DNA of 6,807 bases. It comes from Acidobacteriota bacterium (lineage in GTDB: Bacteria; Acidobacteriota; UBA4820; DSQY01). The stretch's first letter is position 1. Every line of letters starts with the position of its first letter. Position numbers and translations under genes: made by a program. The DNA lies in the NCBI GenBank assembly GCA_022759065.1, contig JAEMPZ010000186.1, positions 1-6,807 of the forward strand. Direction: 5' to 3'. Positions 1 through 5,923 of this stretch are shown one piece after another. The notes below the pieces were generated by a model, which was not told where the DNA came from, made no database searches, and saw only the letters and a list, made by a program, of their open reading frames with translations.

Positions 1-1
1 A

Positions 2-79
2 CGCCAAGCGCAATCTTTGCCTTCATCCATCATCCTTCATCTCTCATCTGTCCTTTGTGCCCTTCGTGCCTTGGCGGTG
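2..79. repeat. Intergenic repeat block: heptamer array plus nonamer ladder
   Basis: This is a low-complexity non-coding block. Positions 21-48 are four consecutive heptamers (CTTCATC, CATCATC, CTTCATC, TCTCATC). Positions 52-79 are a ladder of near-9-mers (CCTTTGTGC, CCTTCGTGC, then CTTGGCGGTG). CGCCAAG at 2-8 is the exact reverse complement of CTTGGCG at 70-76, so the block has short inverted ends about 75 bp apart. Positions 62-79 match the reverse complement of 1291-1308 at 14 of 18 bases. I recall similar sequence (CTTTGTG, CTTCGTG and CTTGGTGGTG strings) in intergenic regions of many environmental bacteria, with no agreed function. No reading frame of note is seen here. Confidence 0.6.
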
Positions 80-141
80 TATCTTCCCGCGTTGGAATGC
101 GGTGTCGGGGCATCGGTGTTTCGTTGCCATGCGATGTGGGC

Positions 142-147
142 TATAAT
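142..147 (+). promoter_or_regulatory. Putative -10 box of the prfA promoter
   Basis: TATAAT is a perfect sigma70-type -10 hexamer 40 bp upstream of the prfA ATG. The hexamer at the right distance for a -35 box (119-124, TTTCGT, 17-bp spacer) is a poor match, and no extended -10 TG is present. Transcription would begin near 153-155 and give a leader of about 33 nt that contains the palindrome at 159-172. The same hexamer occurs by chance elsewhere in the window, so position is the main support. Confidence 0.45.
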
Positions 148-158
148 TAGGGTTCAAG

Positions 159-172
159 CTGGGCGCGCCCAG
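159..172. promoter_or_regulatory. Perfect 14-bp palindrome in the prfA leader
   Basis: CTGGGCGCGCCCAG is a perfect inverted repeat with 7-bp arms and no spacer. It lies between the -10-like box (142-147) and the Shine-Dalgarno (178-183). In DNA it could be an operator for a dimeric repressor close to the transcription start. In RNA it could form a short GC-rich hairpin, losing the central bases to the loop, about 5 nt before the ribosome site. It has no following T run, so it is not an intrinsic terminator. The role is inferred from position only. Confidence 0.4.
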
Positions 173-186
173 GAAGCGGAGGATTG

Positions 187-1281
187 ATGGAAGCGCAGTT
201 AGTTGGAAGGCTGGAAAAGCTGGCCGAGCGGCACGAGGAACTTGCCAAGCAGCTTGCCCTGCCTGAAACGATAAACGACCAGGCGCGATTCAGAGATCTG
301 TCGCGGGCGTACAGCGAGCTGCAAGAGACGGTTCAGATATTTTCTCAGTACAAGAAACTTTCAGCGGACTACGAAGGCGCCAGGGAAATGGCCAGAGAAA
401 CGGATTCGGAGCTTGCTCAGATGGCTGCGGACGAGGCCAAAAAGCTTGAACCGAAGCTCGCCGAAATGGAGAAGCGCCTCAAGTTTCTGCTGCTTCCTCA
501 GGATCCATTGGACCAGAAGAACGTCATCCTTGAAATCCGCGCTGGAACTGGCGGCGAGGAGGCTGCCCTCTTCGCCGCCGACCTGTACCGCATGTACTCC
601 CGCTTCGCCGAGCGCAACCGCTGGAAAGTCGAGATTCTCGACGAAGCCCCCACCGGGCTTGGAGGATTCAAGGAAGTAATCATGTCCATCTCGGGCGAAA
701 AGGTGTACTCAAGGCTCAAGTTCGAAGGAGGCGTCCACCGCGTTCAACGCGTTCCGGCCACCGAGGCTTCGGGACGAATCCATACAAGCGCGGTAACCGT
801 GGCCGTTCTGCCGGAGGCGGAAGAGATAGACGTGACGATTGACGAGAAAGATCTGCGCATAGACCGCTTCTGTTCCTCTGGCCCGGGCGGCCAGAGCGTA
901 AACACGACTTACAGCGCCATACGCATCACCCATCTGCCTTCAGGCCTGGTTGTCTCGTGCCAGGACGAAAAGAGCCAGATCAAGAACAAGGCCAAGGCGC
1001 TGAAAATTTTGCGGTCACGCTTGTTGCAGCTTGAACAGGACAAGCGCAGCGCGGAACTCTCCGTCACCCGAAAGGCGATGGTCGGGTCTGGCGACCGCTC
1101 GGAAAAAATCCGCACTTACAACTTCCCGCAGAACCGGGTGAGCGATCACCGGATAAATCTGACCATCCACCGCCTAACCGATATCCTTGACGGCGACATG
1201 GCGATGCTCCTGGACCCACTGGTCGAAACCTTTCAAGCGCAACGGCTGGAAGAGGAGTTCGCCAAAGTCATCGCCGGGTGA
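187..1281 (+). CDS. prfA: Peptide chain release factor 1 (RF1)
   Basis: RF1 recognises UAA and UAG stop codons in the ribosomal A site and triggers hydrolysis of peptidyl-tRNA. The protein is 364 aa, close to the roughly 360 aa usual for the family. An N-terminal helical region (about 1-100) is followed by the codon-recognition region with the RF1-type tripeptide PAT (190-192), inside HRVQRVPATEASGRIHTSA, and the catalytic GGQ loop (234-236) in SGPGGQSVNTT. PAT rather than SPF separates it from RF2, and full length separates it from ArfB-type rescue hydrolases. Position 242 is Tyr where many RF1s have Asp (NTTD). I chose ATG 187 because GGAGGA (178-183) sits just upstream; the in-frame TTG at 184 would lie too close to that site. 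prmC, which methylates the GGQ glutamine and often neighbours prfA, is not in the window. The gene stands alone and is convergent with slyD. Confidence 0.97.
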   Translation: MEAQLVGRLEKLAERHEELAKQLALPETINDQARFRDLSRAYSELQETVQIFSQYKKLSADYEGAREMARETDSELAQMAADEAKKLEPKLAEMEKRLKFLLLPQDPLDQKNVILEIRAGTGGEEAALFAADLYRMYSRFAERNRWKVEILDEAPTGLGGFKEVIMSISGEKVYSRLKFEGGVHRVQRVPATEASGRIHTSAVTVAVLPEAEEIDVTIDEKDLRIDRFCSSGPGGQSVNTTYSAIRITHLPSGLVVSCQDEKSQIKNKAKALKILRSRLLQLEQDKRSAELSVTRKAMVGSGDRSEKIRTYNFPQNRVSDHRINLTIHRLTDILDGDMAMLLDPLVETFQAQRLEEEFAKVIAG

Positions 1282-1290
1282 AGAAGCGTC

Positions 1291-1308
1291 CACCACCAAG
1301 ACACCAAT
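1291..1308. repeat. Reverse-oriented relative of the upstream repeat
   Basis: CACCACCAAGACACCAAT begins 10 bp after the prfA stop. Its reverse complement matches positions 62-79 at 14 of 18 bases, so prfA is flanked by diverged copies in opposite orientation. It is too short and degenerate to be called a mobile element from this window alone. Confidence 0.5.
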
Positions 1309-1318
1309 GACTTTCTCG

Positions 1319-1394
1319 CAGGGAGTACGGGAGGATCGGGGGCAAAGCTCGGCAAAGCGCGGAAAAAGCCTCCCTTGCCTCCCCTTCCTCCCTG
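1319..1394. other. G/C-rich imperfect inverted repeat in the prfA-slyD convergent gap
   Basis: CAGGGAG (1319-1325) is the exact reverse complement of CTCCCTG (1388-1394). GGGAGG (1329-1334) can pair with CCTCCC at 1369-1374 or 1378-1383. The loop holds a tandem 10-mer, GGCAAAGCTC then GGCAAAGCGC (1341-1360). A long stem-loop here could slow both converging polymerases, but neither strand has the compact GC stem plus T run of an intrinsic terminator. Apart from the repeat at 1291-1308, I see nothing else in this gap. Confidence 0.3.
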
Positions 1395-1409
1395 TATGTG
1401 CTGTTCGTC

Positions 1410-1964
1410 CTATTCTTCTTCCCCGCAGCACCCGCAGCCTTGGGAACTGCACGCGCTCATCTCTTCCTCCCCGCAGCCGCCGCACCCGCCGTGAGCGTGG
1501 CCGTGGCCGTGTTGCAGCTCTTCTTCGGTGGCCTGCCTGACCTCCACCACCTTCACGTCGAAATGGAGCGTCTTGCCAGCCAGCGGGTGATTGCCGTCAA
1601 GCACGACCTCGCTTTGCGAGACGGAGGTTACGAGGAAGGGCACTTCGCGTCCGTGCTCGTCGTAAGCTCCGATTTGCTGTCCCTCCTCGGGCTCGAACTC
1701 AAACTCGGATCGCGGCACCGTCAACACCATTTCTTTGTGGTGCTCACCGTAACCATCGGCGGGCGAGACGCTGATTTTGCCAGAAAAGCCGGCGCTCTGC
1801 CCTTCGAGGGCGCGCTCCAGGCCGGGAACGAGCTGCTCGTTCCCGTGCAGGTAGCACATGGGTTCTCCACCTTCGCTCGAGTCTATAATCTCTCCAGCCT
1901 CATCCCGCAACGTATACTCGAAAGTCACCACGGAATCCTTGCCGATCTTCGCCGTCTCTGCCAT
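1410..1964 (-). CDS. slyD: SlyD-type FKBP peptidyl-prolyl isomerase with a His/Cys-rich metal-binding tail
   Basis: SlyD-like proteins catalyse cis-trans isomerisation of X-Pro bonds, act as chaperones in the cytoplasm, and bind metals (nickel in E. coli SlyD) through the C-terminus. The protein is 184 aa. Family signatures are YLHGNEQLVPGLERALEG (38-55) and DGNHPLAGKTLHFDV (123-137), with the insert-in-flap domain between them. The tail from about 151 is HGHGHAH, then CGGCGEEE (161-168), then a second Cys cluster CGCCGEEE (177-184): four His and six Cys in about 30 residues. The duplicated Cys-Gly-Glu module is unusual in detail but fits the metal-tail theme. AGGAGGA (1969-1975 on the minus strand) lies 4 nt from the ATG. 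It is the last gene of the minus-strand run, 96 bp after the oxidoreductase, and could have its own promoter, though I found no convincing one. No signal peptide is visible. Confidence 0.93.
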   Translation of the reverse strand: MAETAKIGKDSVVTFEYTLRDEAGEIIDSSEGGEPMCYLHGNEQLVPGLERALEGQSAGFSGKISVSPADGYGEHHKEMVLTVPRSEFEFEPEEGQQIGAYDEHGREVPFLVTSVSQSEVVLDGNHPLAGKTLHFDVKVVEVRQATEEELQHGHGHAHGGCGGCGEEEMSACSSQGCGCCGEEE

Positions 1965-2060
1965 GAGTTCCTCCTAGCGTGGATTGCTTTGTCAGCCGAC
2001 GGCGAGGGACGCTGGGCCTTGCCGAAGGGGCTACTTTAGTCTAACGCTCGAAACGCTTTT

Positions 2061-3155
2061 TTATTTTGCGGGTAGGCGCGCCCTTTCATACTGCGGGGGC
2101 CACGGCACCTCCACGCCAAGTTCCCGCGCGGCGCGAAGCGGCCAATGGGGGTCGCGCAGGAGTTCTCGCGCCAAAAACACCAAGTCGGCCTTGCCGGACG
2201 CTATAATTTCCTCGGCCTGGCCCGGTTCGGTTATGAGGCCTACCGCGCCCGTGGCAATGCCGGCGCCACGCTTGACCGCCTCGGCAAATGGAACCTGGTA
2301 AGAAGGCCCCAACGTCACCTTCGCCTTGGGAAGCATGCCGCCCGAGGAGCAATCAACCAGATCAACGCCCAGCGGCTTGACCAGACGCGCGAGAGTTACG
2401 GTTTGCTCCAGATCCCATCCGCCCTCCTCGGCCCAGTCGGTCGCGGAGACGCGCAAAAAGAGAGGCAGCCCATCCGGCCAGACTTTTCTAACCGCCTCGA
2501 CGACTTCGCGCAACAGTCTGGCGCGGTTTTCAAGCGAGCCGCCGTAGCGGTCACCCCTCTTGTTGGAGATCGGCGAAAGGAACTCGTGAAGCAGGTACCC
2601 GTGCGCCGCGTGAATCTCGACCACCTTGAAGCCCGCCGCCAGCGCCCTTGATGCCGCCCGCTTGAAGCTCTCGACGACATTGCCGATGCCAGCTTCATCG
2701 AGGGAGGCCGGCACCGGGTAGCCATCGTCAAAAGGCAATCCGCTTGGCGCGACGGGAACCCATCCACCCTCATCCGGCCTTAGCACGGGAGCCTTTGATC
2801 CCTCTGAGCCACCGGCGCCCCAAGGCCGGCGCGTGCTTCCCTTACGGCCGGAGTGGGCCAGTTGAATGCCGGGGACCGCGCCCTGTGATGAAATAAAACG
2901 GGCCACCCTGGAAAGCGGCTCGACGTGGCGATCGTCCCAAACGCCCAGGTCATTGGGAGTTATTCTTCCCTCGGGAGAAACCGCCGCCGCTTCCGTCATC
3001 ACGAGGCCGGCTCCTCCAACCGCAAAGGCTCCGAGATGGACGAGGTGCCAGTCGCCAGCCATCCCCCCTTCGCAGGAGTATTGGGCCATCGGCGAAACGG
3101 CTATCCGGTTTTTTAAGACCACGCTTCGAAAAGCGACAGAATCAAAGAGGCGCAT
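2061..3155 (-). CDS. Old Yellow Enzyme family NAD(P)H:flavin oxidoreductase (YqjM/XenA type)
   Basis: This is an FMN-dependent TIM-barrel ene-reductase that, by family, uses NAD(P)H to reduce activated C=C bonds of enals, enones or similar substrates. The natural substrate cannot be read from sequence. It is 364 aa, within the family range. Visible signatures are LKNRIAVSPMAQYS (14-27), IQLAHSGRKGSTRRPW (97-112), EIHAAHGYLLHEFLSP (180-195) with the substrate-anion-binding His182/His185 and likely proton donor Tyr187, an FMN-contacting Arg235 in LFLRVSA, ATGAVGLI (301-308), and QYER near the C-terminus with Arg358 where YqjM has its intersubunit arginine finger. The oddity is Ala24, where YqjM (Cys26) and XenA have the cysteine that tunes the flavin potential. 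AAAGGAA (3164-3170, minus strand) lies 8 nt from the ATG. It follows the radical SAM gene by 54 bp, suggesting co-transcription. It is cytosolic, with no signal peptide. Confidence 0.93.
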   Translation of the reverse strand: MRLFDSVAFRSVVLKNRIAVSPMAQYSCEGGMAGDWHLVHLGAFAVGGAGLVMTEAAAVSPEGRITPNDLGVWDDRHVEPLSRVARFISSQGAVPGIQLAHSGRKGSTRRPWGAGGSEGSKAPVLRPDEGGWVPVAPSGLPFDDGYPVPASLDEAGIGNVVESFKRAASRALAAGFKVVEIHAAHGYLLHEFLSPISNKRGDRYGGSLENRARLLREVVEAVRKVWPDGLPLFLRVSATDWAEEGGWDLEQTVTLARLVKPLGVDLVDCSSGGMLPKAKVTLGPSYQVPFAEAVKRGAGIATGAVGLITEPGQAEEIIASGKADLVFLARELLRDPHWPLRAARELGVEVPWPPQYERARLPAK

Positions 3156-3209
3156 GGCGTCGGTTCCTTTCCGCGAATGGCGGCCATCTTTGCAAACAAG
3201 AGGAAATGC

Positions 3210-4817
3210 TTACTGGGCCGCCAGGGCTCCTTTGGCCTTCTGCCATTGTTCTTTAGGAACGCTATAGCGGGTCTCGATTTTCTCCCTGAAGTTGTGGCCG
3301 CAGTTGTAAGTGCAGAACGGGTAGATGTGGCCGTCGGGAGCGCTGTAGTGGATGGTGCAGCGCTGGACGCGCTCCACTTGGTAATTGTAAGCGTCTTGAA
3401 AATGCATTGAGCTGACCAGCAGGAGCCGCCATTCGTGGCGGCGCTCCTTCGTGATCCCCATGAGCCGCCCCCCTGAGATGGCGTCCGCCGTCTTGGCAAG
3501 CTTGGCGAGCGTCAAGCCCCGCGGCGCGTTTTCGGGACGGTAATCCTTCAGAATCATGTGCAGCAGGCGCGCCGTCGCGTAAATGCGCGAAGGGAACCGC
3601 TCCGTCTGGCGGGCGAGCGCGTGGACATCCTTTAGCAACTGCTCCATATCGAAGAGTTGGCTCAGCGGCACGCTCTGGCCGGTGGCGGGGTTTATGAGCA
3701 GGTAACTCGACAGGCCGCAGTCCGGGTGGCTGTTGCAATGAAAGGGATGAAATCCGTAGGAGTCCGTGCCGGCCACGCTTTCAATGATGCTCGCGAATGG
3801 CGTGACTATGTTCAAAGGCCACCAGTCCTCCATGGCCTTCAGCATCCCCGTCTGCGCTTCGATGTCGAAGGCGAGGTCCGTCAGCGTATAGCGCCTCGCG
3901 CGCCTTTCCACCGGTTCGACCCTGCCGGTGAACGAGACCGGCTGAAAGGATATCGCCACGACGGCGTCCATGTTGGCCGCCGCGAACTTCAGGATGTCGC
4001 CAACCTGATGATCATTGACGCCGCGAAGAATCGTGGGGACCAGCGTGACGCGGATCCCCGCCTTGCGCATGGCCTCGATAGCCCGCAGCTTGACCTCCCA
4101 AAGGCCCTTCACGCCGCGGGTGATTTCGTACACGTCGTCGGTGACGCCGTCGAATTGAAGGTACGCCCCGTTCAGCCCCGCGTCGGCGGCGCGTTGGGCG
4201 AAGGTGGGGTCGCGGGCGAAGAGAATGCCGTTAGTGGCGGCCTGAATAAGGCGTATGCCCCTCTCCTTCGCCAAGCGGCACGCATCGAAAAAATGGGGCG
4301 AAAGCGTAGGCTCGCCGCCTGAAAACTGGATGGACTGCAACCGCTTCGGGCGAATGGCCAGGGCGCGGTCCATCATTGTTCTGATCTGTTCCAGCGTTGG
4401 CTCGTAAACGTAAGGCAGAACCGCCGCGTTGGCAAAACAGGTCGGACAGCGAAGGTTGCAGCGGTTGGTAAGGTCAAGGTTGGTCATGGAGGCGCTTGAA
4501 AGATGGCCGGGGCAGATGCCGCACCCGGAGGGACACGCCGCCGGATCGCCACCGGGAATCTCCGCCAGCTTGACGGAGTCATCGAAAGCGTAACGTTCGA
4601 GCCTGAGAAAGAGTGGCGCGCTTGATGCGATCAGTTCCTCGAAGGGGCCGTGCTGCGGACAGGTTTTCTTCATCCAAACCTCTCCTGACCGCTCCTCCAG
4701 CGTCGCTGGAATGGTTAGCAAACATTCGGGGCAAAGCGAGCGAACGGTTCGCGGGAGGCCGAGGGGAATCTTCGGCGCAGCTTCTGGAATCAGGGAGGAA
4801 AATTGGCTATTGTACAC
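3210..4817 (-). CDS. Radical SAM enzyme of the Tes/MJ0619 (tetraether or membrane-spanning lipid synthase-like) family
   Basis: Numbered from GTG 4817 (535 aa). The radical SAM cluster motif is CNLRCPTC (Cys120, 124, 127), followed by GGEPT (167-171). Other cysteines lie in an N-terminal CPECL..CPQH element (29, 32, 53), CPSGCGICPGH (95, 99, 102), CNSHPDC (361, 367) and a C-terminal set (487, 502, 506), enough for auxiliary Fe-S or mononuclear iron sites. LQFDGVTDD, VPTILRGVNDHQVGD and FQPVSFTGR are, as I recall, characteristic of Methanocaldococcus MJ0619, first annotated as a pterin methyltransferase and later shown to be Tes, which couples lipid tails carbon to carbon. Bacterial relatives are proposed makers of membrane-spanning lipids. 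Family membership is strong; substrate is inferred. Start: GTG 4817 has GGAG (4824-4827) at 6-nt spacing. The alternative TTG 4868 (552 aa) overlaps the PHP stop as TTGA but lacks a clear ribosome site. Confidence 0.9.
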   Translation of the reverse strand: MYNSQFSSLIPEAAPKIPLGLPRTVRSLCPECLLTIPATLEERSGEVWMKKTCPQHGPFEELIASSAPLFLRLERYAFDDSVKLAEIPGGDPAACPSGCGICPGHLSSASMTNLDLTNRCNLRCPTCFANAAVLPYVYEPTLEQIRTMMDRALAIRPKRLQSIQFSGGEPTLSPHFFDACRLAKERGIRLIQAATNGILFARDPTFAQRAADAGLNGAYLQFDGVTDDVYEITRGVKGLWEVKLRAIEAMRKAGIRVTLVPTILRGVNDHQVGDILKFAAANMDAVVAISFQPVSFTGRVEPVERRARRYTLTDLAFDIEAQTGMLKAMEDWWPLNIVTPFASIIESVAGTDSYGFHPFHCNSHPDCGLSSYLLINPATGQSVPLSQLFDMEQLLKDVHALARQTERFPSRIYATARLLHMILKDYRPENAPRGLTLAKLAKTADAISGGRLMGITKERRHEWRLLLVSSMHFQDAYNYQVERVQRCTIHYSAPDGHIYPFCTYNCGHNFREKIETRYSVPKEQWQKAKGALAAQ

Positions 4818-4864
4818 AACAATCTCCGCAAAAATAGGCGCGCGCCCGGCAATGCGGGGCCCGC

Positions 4865-5920
4865 TCAAGAAAGTGGATTATAGTCTTTGGCAATGGACGG
4901 GACAAGCCCGGAAAGCCCTCCTAATACCCGCAGTGAGGAGGCCTTCTGCCTGAGCTGGCTTATGAGCACGATCCAGGCCGGAAGCCCCGCGGCAATGGCA
5001 CAGAGGCTCAGCGTGGCAAACGCGGCGTCAACAAAATAGGCGAAGCGGCCGGTGGCCTCTCCCCTTCCTGTATAAAGCCTTGCGTAGTAGTTCCAAATGA
5101 CCTCGGCCACGTCGCGCATAAGCCCGGGCGTTGTATTCCCGGTCCCGCCAACCTTGCAATGCCCGCGCCTGACCGCTTCCAGGAACTCGGGGGCGCTTGA
5201 GGCGCTTGCCTCCGTCCAGGCGCGGCCCGCGCGCCTGAGAACGTGCGCATCCGAGCCTCCAACCTGCACTATGTGCTTCCCCCAGGAGGCGGCCTTGGCG
5301 CACAGAGCCTGAACCGCAAGGTTTTGAAGGTCGTCAACGCCACCGTTAAGCCCCTCGGCGTGGGTAAAAAGCTCAAGCAGGTCTTCAACGTAAGCCTGAA
5401 GAGGCTTCTGGCCGTGGTATGACTGAAAGGGGTGATTAAGGACGTGCAAGAGCCCCCGCTCGCGGCAATAGGCCGCGACCTCGCGGACGTCTCTGCTTGC
5501 GCCCTGAAGGAGGCGGTGGTCGTTCTCGCCGAGGCCATAGACGTTCACGTGGACCCACTGGCCGGTCTCAGGGAAACAACACTCGACCTCTTCGCCAACG
5601 ATCACCTTGGACGCGTCAACCTTCCCGTTGTCCAACAACCGCAAGGCGCCTTCAATCGTGTCATGGTCCGTTATCGCCACGAGGTCCATGCCGCGTTCGA
5701 GCGATGTCTTATAAAGCGCTAGCGGCTCGGTGTAACAATCCCTGGGATGAATGAACCGCAGATGGCGCCACCCCGAGTAGCAGGTGTGCGCGTGCATATC
5801 GGCCTTGAGTGACCGGGACGGAAAGGGCGTTGCCCTTCCCGCCCTGCGCTCGGCCGGGCCAAGCCCGCCGCGTAAGGATTGTTTCAAGGAATTTCCCGCG
5901 GCTCCGGCCTCGCTGCCCAC
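4865..5920 (-). CDS. PHP-domain metal-dependent hydrolase with a C-terminal membrane segment
   Basis: Numbered from GTG 5920 (351 aa). PHP proteins are TIM-barrel-like phosphoesterases with two or three metals; the substrate here is unknown. Motif ligands in order are DMHAHTCYSG (41-50; His43, His45), AITDHDTI (82-89; Asp85, His86, Asp87), VGEEVECCF (Glu110/Glu111), His124, NHPF (His163) and GGSDAH (Asp224, His226). CYTEPLALY, GMDLVAITDHDTI and AEGLNGG resemble a PHP group I recall next to glycosyltransferases. Residues about 293-321 are a hydrophobic stretch (AYFVDAAFATLSLCAIAAG and onward), a probable single membrane helix with Arg/Lys after it, suggesting membrane anchoring. GTG 5920 follows AAGGAGGA (5924-5931) by 3 nt. 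The open frame reaches TTG 6028, but that start lacks a ribosome site and the extra residues show no recognisable motif. The gene heads the minus-strand run. Confidence 0.85.
   Translation of the reverse strand: MGSEAGAAGNSLKQSLRGGLGPAERRAGRATPFPSRSLKADMHAHTCYSGWRHLRFIHPRDCYTEPLALYKTSLERGMDLVAITDHDTIEGALRLLDNGKVDASKVIVGEEVECCFPETGQWVHVNVYGLGENDHRLLQGASRDVREVAAYCRERGLLHVLNHPFQSYHGQKPLQAYVEDLLELFTHAEGLNGGVDDLQNLAVQALCAKAASWGKHIVQVGGSDAHVLRRAGRAWTEASASSAPEFLEAVRRGHCKVGGTGNTTPGLMRDVAEVIWNYYARLYTGRGEATGRFAYFVDAAFATLSLCAIAAGLPAWIVLISQLRQKASSLRVLGGLSGLVPSIAKDYNPLS
4877..4905 (-). promoter_or_regulatory. Possible internal promoter for the radical SAM gene
   Basis: On the minus strand, TTGTCC (4900-4905) and a perfect TATAAT (4877-4882) are separated by 17 bp. 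Both lie inside the last codons of the PHP gene; TATAAT encodes its Tyr-Asn near the C-terminus. Transcription would start near 4870, almost on top of TTG 4868, which favours the downstream GTG 4817 for transcripts from this promoter. Between them, GGCGCGCGCC (4837-4846) followed on the minus strand by TATTTTT is a weak hairpin-plus-T signal that could matter only if it lies in a leader. A chance match is possible. Confidence 0.4.
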
Positions 5921-5923
5921 CCA

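Noticed and set aside
21..48. Short tandem repeats as a possible CRISPR
   Set aside because: The units are 7 bp and contiguous with no spacers, and no cas genes are present.
1369..1400. Intrinsic terminator for slyD at the minus-strand GGCTTTTT
   Set aside because: The T run is preceded by G-rich sequence with no complementary C-rich arm, so no compact hairpin forms.
1398..2039. 213-codon plus-strand open frame across slyD
   Set aside because: It is antisense to slyD, whose family motifs and Shine-Dalgarno are clear. The plus-strand translation has no recognisable domain.
1965..2060. Possible terminator between the oxidoreductase and slyD
   Set aside because: AACGCT occurs twice as a direct repeat, not inverted, and the short CCTT/AAGG dyad has no T run on the transcribed strand.
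3657..4322. 221-codon plus-strand open frame inside the radical SAM gene
   Set aside because: It is a GC-rich antisense shadow of a gene with well-conserved motifs, with no recognisable domain of its own.
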